Assembly (NCBI GenBank): GCA_965372465.1 | Contig: CBDVCK010000004.1 | Span: 1 to 39,576 of the forward strand | Direction: 5' to 3' | DNA from: GCA-020348445 sp965372465 | Lineage (GTDB): Archaea > Thermoplasmatota > Thermoplasmata > GCA-020350865 | Length of the DNA: 39,576 bases | Shown: one piece after another, positions 1-8,602 of the stretch | Layout of the letters: the number at the start of each line of letters is the position of its first letter | How positions within the stretch are numbered: position 1 is the first letter of the stretch | The notes under the pieces: model-generated | What the model was told of the DNA's origin: nothing | The model's input: only the letters and a program-made list of their open reading frames with translations | Databases searched by the model: none | Translations under genes and position numbers: made by a program

Positions 1-464
1 TCGTAAAGTATCCCGAAGAGTCGGATAACAACATAGCAGATAGATTCGGTGTTTCACGCCAGGCGGTATCGAATATCAAAAAAAAGCTCATAAGAGAAGA
101 TTTGCTCTCAACTCGAAGAATAATAAATTTTACGTATTCAGGGTGCAGTCTGATCACTTTTGCGTACACCTTTTTCGGAACAAGAGCCCCAATTAACATA
201 AGGAAAGGTGGTTTGGAATATGCGAAAAGCAACGTCCCTTCATTTATCGGTATATCAAGTAATTTCGAGAACGTTATGTTTGCAGCAATCAGGAACTATC
301 CTGAATATGATAAATTGAGGGAGAGAATGCTATCGTTTTATAAAACCCATCTGTCCATTGCAAGACAACCTGAGGTATTGCTCTTTCCCATTGAAGACAT
401 TTGTTATATTAAAACTCCGACATTTTTTGGTCTTTTGGAGGAGATTTTGGACATGAAGGATTGA
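1..464 (+). CDS. Winged helix-turn-helix regulator-like protein, 5' end outside window
   Basis: The reading frame is open from base 3, so the gene starts before the window; a TTG at 102 is internal. The first visible residues contain a clear helix-turn-helix (NNIADRFGVSRQAVSNIKKKL, bases 27-89), of the kind seen at the N-terminus of Lrp/AsnC-like and other archaeal winged-helix regulators. The following ~120 residues (from TTRR-like turn at about base 105) form a mixed alpha/beta domain with no family I can name; it lacks an obvious ligand-binding RAM signature. The stop is TGA at 462-464, 29 nt before the convergent end of ileS. It is probably a DNA-binding transcription factor; its target is unknown. 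Confidence 0.7.
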   Translation, partial: VKYPEESDNNIADRFGVSRQAVSNIKKKLIREDLLSTRRIINFTYSGCSLITFAYTFFGTRAPINIRKGGLEYAKSNVPSFIGISSNFENVMFAAIRNYPEYDKLRERMLSFYKTHLSIARQPEVLLFPIEDICYIKTPTFFGLLEEILDMKD

Positions 465-493
465 TTGTAAAAATTCGTTTCAATTAAAACATT

Positions 494-3400
494 TTAAAGA
501 ATCACATCTACTTCTCTTTCTAAAAGTTTCAACTGACTTTTTTCCAAAACGGATGGATTTACAGGAAGAATTAGAATGGAATTGGCCACAGCCACCTGAT
601 CCCTCATGGACTGTATCAATCTCAAAACAGTGATGAAATTATTGTTGGTTATGAGGTACTCGATTCCGGAAAGGAGTATCACGCCATGCTCATCCTTTGC
701 CAAAAACTGCTCTATGGAGAGGCTCAGTTTCTCAAGATTTTTAGGCCGGATAGTTTCCTTTTTCCCGATATTTGACAGCCAGTAGACCTTTGCCTCGCCG
801 AAATTGAACTGATCGCGCAGTTTCTTTGGAAAATCTCGTGTAAAGCAAATGGCAGGGTGTCCTCTTGCCAAAGCCTGCTCTATTAACCTGTAATGTTCAT
901 CCGTGGTTTCACTTTTTATAAGATGTGTCCCTCCCCATTTCAGTTTTTCGATACCGATGCCTTCTACATCTTCAGATGCTGCAATCGGTTCTTCAGGTGT
1001 TGCCCCTTCAGGTATCGATTCCTCAGCAGAAGGTTCCGAAGCGGTCACCTCTTCAGGCACAGCCTCCACCAGGGGAGCCCCACATTTTCCGCATGCTGTT
1101 GCTCCTTCGGGAAGACCTGTACCACAAACCGGGCATAATAATGCAGGTGGTCCTTCAACCTTTTCAACCGGCGCCGGGACTTCCCCCTCAATTTCCGGAT
1201 ATTTGGCACACGTGTAACAGTACCATCGATTGTACTCTTCGATGAAGCTCAATGGATTGTCACATGATGGGCAAAGGTTCTCGGGCTTTTCCTCTTCGAG
1301 CATCTTTTCCTCTTTCTCTTTTTCCGCCAAGACCGTTAAAACGCTTATTGTGAAGCTCTCCCCTTCAGCGTTCCATTCAACTATGTATCCCTCGGTAAGA
1401 TCTTCGGTCACGAATTCCAGGGATTCGGACCTTGTTTCATGGGCTATATAATCCTTCTTCGCTTCCAAGATATCGTAGAGTTCGTCACTGATTTTTATTC
1501 TGGTATGTATCTCTTCCTCAACATTCAGGTTCATCTCCTTTCGCATCTCCTGGATTCGCCTGATCATCTCCTTTGCAAAGCCTTCGGTTTTTATCTCTTC
1601 TGTAATTTCCGTGTCAAGGATTATAAACCCGCCGGAGAACTCCTCTTGAAGCACTCCTTTGGGCAGGGTTTCCATAAACGAGACCATGTTGGGCATTATT
1701 CTAACCTGTTGTCCTTCGATACCCAGGCTGTACTCGCCTTTTTCTATCCCTTCTCTGATTCTTCTAGCAGACTGGTACTGAAGAAGAGCCGCTATTTTAC
1801 TTGCCCATTGCCTAAAGACCGGACCTATTACCTCCATGTTCGGTTTTACCTCAAGCTCCATGCCGCCCCATTGCTCCCCCATTCTCACAAGTTCCAGGGA
1901 TTTGGCATTGGTCTGACGAAGAATTACATCCTCTAAAGCCTCCACAGCATCCTCCACTTCAGGTGAGTTCGCCTTTACAACAACAAGCTTCACAGGCCAT
2001 CTCAGTTTTATTCTTGCCTTTTGCCTGGCTGCGGCAACTCGCTCAACGATCTCCCGAGCTATGCGCATCTGGCTGTCAAGCTCGATGTCCACAAGGGCCT
2101 TATTGAACTTGACTACAGGTGACATGAATATGGTAGGTTGCTTTCCATCCAGATTGTGATACATCTCCTCGGCTAAATGCGGTGCAATAGGAGCCAATAG
2201 ATTGGATATCGTTGTTAACACCTCATAAAGGACCTTGTATACCGCCAATTTATCTGGTTCCAGGCTTTCCACCCATGTTCTGTCACGAACCAGCCTTATA
2301 TACCATCTGGAAAGATCCTCAAGTATGAAATCCTCAAGTGCCCTACATGCCAAATGGATTTCATAGCTCTCCATGGCCTTGGCGACATCCTTTTTCAGGC
2401 TCTCGGCCCTAGACAGCAGCCATTTATCCTCCACCCTCATGTACTTTCTGATAGATCTAAAGGAGGTTTTATCGGGATTGAACTTGTCCAATGCCATGTA
2501 GGTAGTTGAAAATACATAGACATTCCACAGAATATTAAGCGTTCTTTTGGAGGTCTTAACCCCCTCATGTGAAAATGAGAGATCATCCCAAGGTGCGGAT
2601 GTCTTAAGCAGGTAGAAGCGCAGCGAATCCAGACCGTAATCCTTGACGATATCAAAAGGCTTTATAATATTTCCCATACTTTTGGACATCCGTTTTCCCG
2701 AATCATCCAGTGCCCATCCGTGCATCAGGACAGATTTGTAAGGAATCTCGTCAAATGCAATCACTCCCGCACCAAGCTGTGAATAGAACCATCCCCGGGT
2801 TTGGTCATGGGCTTCGGTTATCCATTTGCAGGGCCACCATTTCTGGAATTCCTTTTTATGGCTGGGAAAACCCAGCTGGGCCCATGCGCACACAGCCGAA
2901 TCGAACCATACATCCAATACATCAGGTACCCTTTTCATTTTGTCTCCGCATTCAGGGCATTTAAAAGTTATAATATCTATCCATGGCCTGTGCAGGTCCA
3001 TATCTTTATCGAAATTTTCACCTTTCTTGAGCTCTTTTATTGAATCCACTACCTTGATATTACCGCATTTGCATCTCCAGATAGGTAAAGGGGTGCCCCA
3101 GTATCTCTGTCTTGAAATACACCAATCCCTTGCATTGGATACCCAGTCACGCATTCTTGAGGATCCTGCCCAATCAGGATACCAGGGGATGTCTGCGATT
3201 TCTTCCAGCATATCGTCCTTAATCTCCGGGATCTTTAAGAACCATTGATCTGTAACGCGATAAATGATAGGGGTTTTACATCGCCAGCAATGCCCGTACC
3301 TATGGGTCACCTCATCGTTAAAAAGCATAAGTCCCTTTCTTTTGAGCTCCTGGATTATATGCTCGTTCCCCTTTTTAAGGTCCATGCCTTGATATTTTCC

Positions 3401-4486
3401 GGTCACTGAAGAGAACTTTCCATCCTCGGTAACAGGACAAAAGGGCGGGATATCATATTCTTTTCCCACTTCAAAGTCCTCTGGACCATGCCCGGGAGCT
3501 ATATGAACCACTCCTGTGTACTCCTCGGTGACAGTGTCGGAGAGGAGCACCTTGTGTATCCATTCCCCTTCAATGTTCTGATGATATAAAATCTCGCGAG
3601 AAAACGGATGGGAGTACTTCAAACCCACAAGCTGGCTTCCCCCGATAAGGTCAAGGATCTCGAAATTTTTCGAGCCCATCAGAGCCATTATGTCCTCCAC
3701 TTTTTCCTCGATCAAAATCAATATTTCTTCTTTTCCCTTCCCCTTTACCTTAACCCTTGCATATATGAATTCGGGATTCACTGCTACAGCCATATTTCCA
3801 GGCAATGTCCAGGGTGTTGTGGTCCAGATCAGGATGGATTCATTCTCCCTGTCTTCCAGAGGGAATCTCACATATATCGACGGGTCTGTTTCGTCCCAGT
3901 ACTCCACTTCTGCCTCTGCCAAAGCTGTCTGGCATCTCGGGCACCAAGTCAAAACACGCTCTGATTCAACCAAAAGGCCCTTCTCGTGGGCCTTGCTCAG
4001 GGTCCACCACTCAGATTCCATGTATTCGTTTTTTATTGTAAGATAGGGATTATCCCAATCCAGCCACACACCGAGCCTCTTGAACTGATCCTCCATCTTT
4101 TTCTGAAAATCCAAGGCAAATTCCTTGCATTTATTGACAAAGACATCGATTCCCATATCCTCGATTTGCCTTTTATCCGAAATGCCCATGGCTTTTTCGA
4201 CCTGCACCTCAATTGGGAGGCCGTGCATGTCAAAACCAGCCTGGTCCCGAACGTTGTACTTCTGCATCCTTCTGTATCTAAGGACGGTATCCTTCAATAT
4301 CTTGTTCCAGGCCGTTCCTAAATGAATATAGCCTGTGGTGTATGGAGGGCCATCTATGAAGTAGTACTTTTTGCCTTCCTTGCAGTGCTCCTTTGTCTTC
4401 TCGTAGATTTTGTTCTTGATCCATCGATCTTGGATGTTCTTTTCCAATTCTAATGGTTCGTACTTCTTCTTGGCCTTTTGAATCAT
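494..4486 (-). CDS. ileS: Isoleucyl-tRNA synthetase fused to two zinc ribbons and a C-terminal DUF835 domain
   Basis: This is a class I aminoacyl-tRNA synthetase that charges tRNA-Ile. Residues 1 to about 1060 are an archaeal-type IleRS: the HIGH-equivalent HLGT is near residue 55, KMSKS (GKRMSKSMGN) near 597, the CP1 editing domain lies between them, and internal CxxC pairs are present. Past the usual end of the family the same frame continues for about 270 residues. It has one ribbon CX2CX14CX2C (~1070-1095), a second CX2CX10CX2C (~1119-1137), an acidic Pro/Glu linker, and a DUF835 domain (~1178-1330) with ICFTRDFP, YWLSN, ILLSGIEYLITNN and LERE motifs. I chose ATG at 4486: it has GGGG six bases upstream and a TATA box 27 nt upstream. 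The alternative is TTG at 4498. The synthetase assignment is certain. The fusion is seen directly, and its role is unknown. Confidence 0.95.
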   Translation of the reverse strand: MIQKAKKKYEPLELEKNIQDRWIKNKIYEKTKEHCKEGKKYYFIDGPPYTTGYIHLGTAWNKILKDTVLRYRRMQKYNVRDQAGFDMHGLPIEVQVEKAMGISDKRQIEDMGIDVFVNKCKEFALDFQKKMEDQFKRLGVWLDWDNPYLTIKNEYMESEWWTLSKAHEKGLLVESERVLTWCPRCQTALAEAEVEYWDETDPSIYVRFPLEDRENESILIWTTTPWTLPGNMAVAVNPEFIYARVKVKGKGKEEILILIEEKVEDIMALMGSKNFEILDLIGGSQLVGLKYSHPFSREILYHQNIEGEWIHKVLLSDTVTEEYTGVVHIAPGHGPEDFEVGKEYDIPPFCPVTEDGKFSSVTGKYQGMDLKKGNEHIIQELKRKGLMLFNDEVTHRYGHCWRCKTPIIYRVTDQWFLKIPEIKDDMLEEIADIPWYPDWAGSSRMRDWVSNARDWCISRQRYWGTPLPIWRCKCGNIKVVDSIKELKKGENFDKDMDLHRPWIDIITFKCPECGDKMKRVPDVLDVWFDSAVCAWAQLGFPSHKKEFQKWWPCKWITEAHDQTRGWFYSQLGAGVIAFDEIPYKSVLMHGWALDDSGKRMSKSMGNIIKPFDIVKDYGLDSLRFYLLKTSAPWDDLSFSHEGVKTSKRTLNILWNVYVFSTTYMALDKFNPDKTSFRSIRKYMRVEDKWLLSRAESLKKDVAKAMESYEIHLACRALEDFILEDLSRWYIRLVRDRTWVESLEPDKLAVYKVLYEVLTTISNLLAPIAPHLAEEMYHNLDGKQPTIFMSPVVKFNKALVDIELDSQMRIAREIVERVAAARQKARIKLRWPVKLVVVKANSPEVEDAVEALEDVILRQTNAKSLELVRMGEQWGGMELEVKPNMEVIGPVFRQWASKIAALLQYQSARRIREGIEKGEYSLGIEGQQVRIMPNMVSFMETLPKGVLQEEFSGGFIILDTEITEEIKTEGFAKEMIRRIQEMRKEMNLNVEEEIHTRIKISDELYDILEAKKDYIAHETRSESLEFVTEDLTEGYIVEWNAEGESFTISVLTVLAEKEKEEKMLEEEKPENLCPSCDNPLSFIEEYNRWYCYTCAKYPEIEGEVPAPVEKVEGPPALLCPVCGTGLPEGATACGKCGAPLVEAVPEEVTASEPSAEESIPEGATPEEPIAASEDVEGIGIEKLKWGGTHLIKSETTDEHYRLIEQALARGHPAICFTRDFPKKLRDQFNFGEAKVYWLSNIGKKETIRPKNLEKLSLSIEQFLAKDEHGVILLSGIEYLITNNNFITVLRLIQSMRDQVAVANSILILPVNPSVLEKSQLKLLEREVDVIL

Positions 4487-4508
4487 CACTTTCCCCAAAT
4501 GTTATTGT

Positions 4509-4516
4509 TATATATA
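4509..4516 (-). promoter_or_regulatory. TATA box of ileS
   Basis: A TATATATA tract lies in the 160-base divergent spacer between ileS and purA. Its centre is about 27 nt from the ATG at 4486, which fits archaeal TATA geometry for a transcript with almost no leader. The same spacer has a second TATA-like run (tatataatt, about 4570) that could serve purA. Confidence 0.5.
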
Positions 4517-4661
4517 TTACTTATTAAGAGATTTTAATAATCAATATTGAGAAAATCACCTAATCCAACATATATAATTTTCATGATAATTGGACTTTTT
4601 GGAAAAATGGGGAGCAAACTAAGAATTTATTACCGTCAATTCATATACAGGTGGGATTTGT

Positions 4662-5960
4662 ATGAGCACAACAGCGATAGTGGGTACCCAATGGGGAGAT
4701 GAGGGCAAGGGCAAGATAACCGATTATTTTTCCGAGGATGCAGATATAATCGCCAGATTCCAGGGGGGAAATAATGCGGGACATACCATTGTGGTGGGTG
4801 ATGAGGTTTACAAGTTCCACCTCTTACCCTCGGGTATCATTCGTTCTGAAAAGACAGTGGTTATAGGAAACGGTGTGGTTATAGATCCGGAAGTTCTGCT
4901 TTCCGAGCTGGAAAGCATCGAAAAAAGGGGATTTAAGGTGAACAATCTACTGATAAGTGACCGTGCAAATGTTATAATGTCCTATCACAAGCTCCTTGAC
5001 GGGCTACAGGAGCAATCCCTAAAAGAGGGCCATAAGATAGGAACCACTAAAAGAGGAATCGGTCCCACATACTGCGATAAAATCGGAAGATACGGCGTAA
5101 GGATGCACGATATTATAAATGAAGAGGATCTTTTGGAAAGACTGGACATACTCGTTCCCTTAAGGCAGAAGATGATGGAAGCATACGGAAGTGAAGAAAA
5201 GATTTCAAAGGAGGAGCTCGCCAGAAAGTATCTCGAATACGGAAGGCGTCTCTCAAAATATGTAACAGATACCTCGGTTTTTATTAACAAGGCCATGGAT
5301 GAGGGGAAGAAAGTACTTCTGGAAGGTGCCCAGGGAACCATGCTGGATGTGGATTTCGGCACTTATCCTTTTACAACTTCTTCCCATACACTTGCCGGAG
5401 GCGCATGTATCGGCCTTGGTATCGGGCCCAGAAGAATTGACAGGATTGTGGGGGTTGTAAAGGCCTATACCACCAGGGTTGGAGAAGGGCCCCTGCCCAC
5501 CGAACTTAGGGATGAAATAGGTACACATTTAATGGAAAAAGGAGGGGAGTATGGCACCACAACTGGCAGGGCAAGAAGATGCGGATGGCTGGACCTGGTC
5601 GTGGTTAAACATGCAGTGCGTCTCAATTCACTGGATGCCGTGGTGATAACAAAAATCGATGTGCTCGGTGGTCTAAAAACCCTCAAGGTCTGTAGAGCCT
5701 ATGAGTTGGGTGGCAAGGAAACAACCGATTTTCCATCCAGCCTGAAAGTCCTGGCGCGGTGCAAACCTGTATATGACGAGCTTTCTGCCTGGGATGATTT
5801 TTCCAAAGAGCAGGGTCTTGAGATGGCAGAAAAGGGTTTTGATGCCCTACCTTCGGAAATGAAGGATTATGTTGCTTATATCCAAAAGAACCTTGGTGTT
5901 CCAATCGATATTGTGTCATTGGGTCCCGGACGGGCAGAGACAGTGGATTTACGCGGATAA
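4662..5960 (+). CDS. purA: Adenylosuccinate synthetase
   Basis: This enzyme joins IMP and aspartate with GTP, the first committed step from IMP to AMP. At 432 residues it is the usual full length. The GTP-loop signature GDEGKGK is at residues 12-18 (catalytic Asp13), and NNAGHT follows with the catalytic His41. The downstream signatures GTTKRGIGP and LEGAQGTMLD are intact. An SD-like AGGTGGG ends seven bases before the ATG. The gene is divergent from ileS across a 160-base promoter spacer and ends at TAA directly against the stop codon of the convergent thiolase gene, with no intervening base. Confidence 0.97.
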   Translation: MSTTAIVGTQWGDEGKGKITDYFSEDADIIARFQGGNNAGHTIVVGDEVYKFHLLPSGIIRSEKTVVIGNGVVIDPEVLLSELESIEKRGFKVNNLLISDRANVIMSYHKLLDGLQEQSLKEGHKIGTTKRGIGPTYCDKIGRYGVRMHDIINEEDLLERLDILVPLRQKMMEAYGSEEKISKEELARKYLEYGRRLSKYVTDTSVFINKAMDEGKKVLLEGAQGTMLDVDFGTYPFTTSSHTLAGGACIGLGIGPRRIDRIVGVVKAYTTRVGEGPLPTELRDEIGTHLMEKGGEYGTTTGRARRCGWLDLVVVKHAVRLNSLDAVVITKIDVLGGLKTLKVCRAYELGGKETTDFPSSLKVLARCKPVYDELSAWDDFSKEQGLEMAEKGFDALPSEMKDYVAYIQKNLGVPIDIVSLGPGRAETVDLRG

Positions 5961-6887
5961 CTACTTCTTTGCCATGGCTTTTAGGTCTCTTATCATGCTG
6001 CACGATTTACATAATTCATCCAATGTGGGCTCGCTGCATTGTGTGCATTTCAAAAGTTTTGCAGGTGGGAAGGCATTAACCAGTGCATCTGATATGGAAT
6101 CATAGCTTTGAAGCATGGCATGCCTTGTCCCTGGAGTGTCCTTTTCCAGATTGTTTATGATATCCCGAAATTTCCCTCTCAAGGCTCTTTCGGAATACGG
6201 GCATTCGCCGTCATAGAATTCGATGTTGTTCAACATGGCGTAGAGGTAACTTTCTTTTTCGGGGATGAGTTTCAGGGGCTGGATCCTGGGAACAAGGCCT
6301 TCCTGGACCCTGGTGTGAGGCCCCAATCTGGCAAGCTTGGCCACATCCCCCCTTGCAAAATTCATGAAAACCGACTGCGCTGTATCATCAAGATTCAAGC
6401 CCGTGGCAAGCCTGTTGGCCGAAAGCTCCTTGGCCTTAAGGTTCAGGCATTTTCTCCTGAATACGCCGCAGTACGAGCATGGAGTGGTTTTTATCGCAAG
6501 CCTGGAAATCTCGTCCATAGTGATTCCCACGACATCCTTGAAGTTTATGGTGTGCTGTTCTATTCCCAGGGCTTTGCTATTTCTCTCTGCATATTCTATA
6601 CTTGTGGGCCTGTAGCCTGCAATCCCCTCGTCCACTGTTATTGCATGCATGGTGAGGTCCCTTCTATCTTCCATGATATTGTGCAGGATGTGCAGGGCAA
6701 CCACACTGTCCTTGCCTCCTGATACCGCCACTGCAAAGACCTCGTTATGTCCCAGCTTGAACTGCTTCCTCATCTCCTTTTTTATTCGTTTTTCCACAAA
6801 TTCGTTGAAGTGGGTCTTGCAGAGGTGCGCTCCGCTGTATCTTATGAAGGTAACTGCAGATCTACCGCACTTGTCGCAGGTCTTCAT
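5961..6887 (-). CDS. ttuA: tRNA 2-thiolation protein, TtuA/NcsA family
   Basis: This PP-loop ATP pyrophosphatase adenylates and thiolates a uridine in tRNA (s2U/s2T), normally with a ubiquitin-like sulfur carrier. Visible features are an N-terminal zinc finger (C4, C7, C23, H26), the PP-loop SGGKDS at 56-61, the [4Fe-4S] ligands C137, C140 and C229 expected from characterised TtuA, and a C-terminal zinc finger (C281, C284, C293, C296). At 308 residues it is typical. Whether it modifies position 54 (TtuA) or 34 (NcsA/Ctu1) cannot be decided from sequence alone. No sulfur carrier gene is in the window. A TATA box 26 nt before the ATG points to a leaderless transcript. Confidence 0.92.
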   Translation of the reverse strand: MKTCDKCGRSAVTFIRYSGAHLCKTHFNEFVEKRIKKEMRKQFKLGHNEVFAVAVSGGKDSVVALHILHNIMEDRRDLTMHAITVDEGIAGYRPTSIEYAERNSKALGIEQHTINFKDVVGITMDEISRLAIKTTPCSYCGVFRRKCLNLKAKELSANRLATGLNLDDTAQSVFMNFARGDVAKLARLGPHTRVQEGLVPRIQPLKLIPEKESYLYAMLNNIEFYDGECPYSERALRGKFRDIINNLEKDTPGTRHAMLQSYDSISDALVNAFPPAKLLKCTQCSEPTLDELCKSCSMIRDLKAMAKK

Positions 6888-6910
6888 GGTTCAAGTGAAG
6901 GGATTTGGGT

Positions 6911-6918
6911 TATAAAGA
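6911..6918 (-). promoter_or_regulatory. TATA box of the tRNA thiolase gene
   Basis: On the minus strand the sequence reads ctctttataaccc, centred about 26 nt before the ATG at 6887. With this spacing transcription should start at or next to the first codon, so no ribosome-binding leader is expected. No SD is visible. Confidence 0.5.
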
Positions 6919-7000
6919 GGTTGGGATTTGGGGGGTGATTTAGGCCTTCTTTATGGGGTTCTATCCGGTATTTATCTAATATTTTTCTGTTCACCCAAAG

Positions 7001-7008
7001 CTATATAA
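7001..7008 (+). promoter_or_regulatory. TATA box of the small membrane protein gene
   Basis: The sequence is ctatataa. Its centre lies about 28-30 nt before the ATG at 7033, so transcription should begin there. This favours 7033 over the upstream in-frame ATG at 7015, which would lie inside the promoter. Confidence 0.55.
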
Positions 7009-7032
7009 CCCCCCATGTTAATCTATACACAT

Positions 7033-7347
7033 ATGGAAAGCGCCGAGAGCCAGACTTTTGAAAATGATAAAGATGAGAGGGTCAAATCAACCAAACCCAA
7101 GACGAAAATTGAGGATATGAGCACAGCCATTCCATTTTTGATTACCATGATAGGCATCTTCTGCTACCTGGGTGTGATTCTACCTGCAGTCTTCGGGTCC
7201 TCCACAAGAGTCTTCGATTATTCCACATTTGACCTACTTCTCATGGTGGGCGGCGCAGCCTTAATGGGATTGGGTACATACTTCTGGTTTAAGATCAGGG
7301 CTCAAGTTCTCGCCGAGGAAGAGAAAAAGGCTCTGGAGCTTGCCTAA
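7033..7347 (+). CDS. Small two-TM membrane protein of unknown function
   Basis: The protein has about 104 residues. A hydrophilic, charged N-terminus of roughly 35 residues is followed by two predicted membrane helices (around IPFLITMIGIFCYLGVILPA and LLLMVGGAALMGLGTYFWF). The C-terminus is charged and helical (AEEEKKALELA). I recognise no family. The start at 7033 is chosen from TATA spacing; ATG 7015 would add six residues. The gene ends two bases before the convergent winged-helix gene. With both termini hydrophilic, a hairpin with cytosolic ends is the simplest topology. Confidence 0.65.
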   Translation: MESAESQTFENDKDERVKSTKPKTKIEDMSTAIPFLITMIGIFCYLGVILPAVFGSSTRVFDYSTFDLLLMVGGAALMGLGTYFWFKIRAQVLAEEEKKALELA

Positions 7348-7349
7348 AA

Positions 7350-8444
7350 TTATCTATTGAGAAGGCGTTTTATTTCCAAAATCTGACACATGATGCAGTG
7401 ATTGAGGTCGAGGTCCTTCATTGTCTTTACTTTTCCGTCTGTTACCATCTGACACTTGAGTCCAGCCTCCCATTGGCAATAGATATCCAAAGATTCGGTT
7501 TTTTCCTCTGTTATCATTTCCTCATCCAGGGATTCACCAAAGGCTATTGCATCCTCAATCTGCTTGTAAAAATCAGGAGACGATTCAATCTCTGCCTTTG
7601 CTTCTGAGGGAACTTCCGGGGGCTCCTCATTTGGGATCTCCGGAGGTGGTTGCGGATCCATAGTTTTAACTGTTTCTGTAATAATCGAAGGTGAAGGTTC
7701 CTTAGCTTTTTTCAGGTCAATTTTTTCGGGTTCACCCATGGGAGTACCTCCCTCGAAATCACCTGATATCCTCTTTTCCTTAACCCTTTTTTCAAGGCTA
7801 GTAGCCTCATCGGCTTCTATCCTATCTTCTTTGGACTTTTCTAAACTCCATTCATCTGCGGACAGGTTAATTTCCTCTCCGACACCCGATTCTGTACTTT
7901 CAATTTCTCCAGATATACGTTTTTCAACTAAGCCCTCTTTCCCGTGGATAACCTCACTATCAATTACCTCTTCAACAGCAGGAACTCCGACACTTTCAGC
8001 CTCAATCGTTTCTTCTGACATCCCCCGCTCGGCCATGATATGCTCATCAATTCCTTTTATTATTTCACTTGAAAGCTCTCCAACCTCTGTAACATGGATT
8101 TTCTCCTCCATCATCTTTGAATATCCCACCTTTTCTGTCAGAATAGTCTTTTTCGCATGCTTTGATTTGTCCAAAACTTCCAGTGCCTTAATGTCCTTAT
8201 GCCAAACATCCTCCCCAAATGTTTTTACGAGTTCCACACCTTTGGGAGTAATGGTAACTGTGAAATTACTGGGGCCAACCCATTCGATGGATATGTAGCC
8301 ATCATTTTCCATACCCTGGACCTCTTTTTCGAGGTCAGAGTACCTGATTCCTCTGATACTATGGAAAAAAACCTCGCGATCCGCTCCTGTGTACCCACGC
8401 TTGGCTACGATAAGTAGGATCTTTTTGCGAATTTCTGATATCAT
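7350..8444 (-). CDS. Winged-helix protein with acidic linker and C-terminal Cys cluster
   Basis: The first ~90 residues read as a winged helix (MISEIRKKIL... SDLEKEVQGMENDGYISI ... VTITPKGVELV), typical of archaeal transcription-factor or protein-interaction wHTH domains. About 200 residues of Glu/Ser/Pro/Ile-rich low-complexity sequence follow. The last ~45 residues hold four cysteines, CX7CX18CX2C (about residues 323-353), suited to a zinc or Fe-S site, and end in a basic helix. The start ATG 8444 is preferred because GGGGTGA lies just upstream; an in-frame ATG at 8471 is the alternative. I recognise no named family. It could be a regulator or a scaffold, and the promoter region is shared divergently with a DNA glycosylase gene. 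Confidence 0.7.
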   Translation of the reverse strand: MISEIRKKILLIVAKRGYTGADREVFFHSIRGIRYSDLEKEVQGMENDGYISIEWVGPSNFTVTITPKGVELVKTFGEDVWHKDIKALEVLDKSKHAKKTILTEKVGYSKMMEEKIHVTEVGELSSEIIKGIDEHIMAERGMSEETIEAESVGVPAVEEVIDSEVIHGKEGLVEKRISGEIESTESGVGEEINLSADEWSLEKSKEDRIEADEATSLEKRVKEKRISGDFEGGTPMGEPEKIDLKKAKEPSPSIITETVKTMDPQPPPEIPNEEPPEVPSEAKAEIESSPDFYKQIEDAIAFGESLDEEMITEEKTESLDIYCQWEAGLKCQMVTDGKVKTMKDLDLNHCIMCQILEIKRLLNR

Positions 8445-8602
8445 CTTCACCCCCCGCTTTTGGTGTAACATTATAATGTACCTTAATATATTAGGCTTTT
8501 GTGCTTTGATATACAGAACGAATCATTCGGAGGGAAATACAAGAACGGATTCTCTGCATATTCCACCAAAACATTCAAACAAATGCAATCCCATGGCACA
8601 TT

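Noticed and set aside
1439..1936. 165-codon plus-strand frame inside ileS
   Set aside because: It is antisense to conserved synthetase sequence and resembles no protein.
6108..6722. 204-codon open frame on the plus strand opposite the tRNA thiolase
   Set aside because: The minus-strand gene has all its zinc, iron-sulfur and PP-loop residues; the plus frame has none and no promoter.
7738..8298. 186-codon Ser/Ile-rich open frame opposite the winged-helix gene
   Set aside because: It mirrors the low-complexity Glu/Ser linker of the real gene, which readily leaves antisense frames open.
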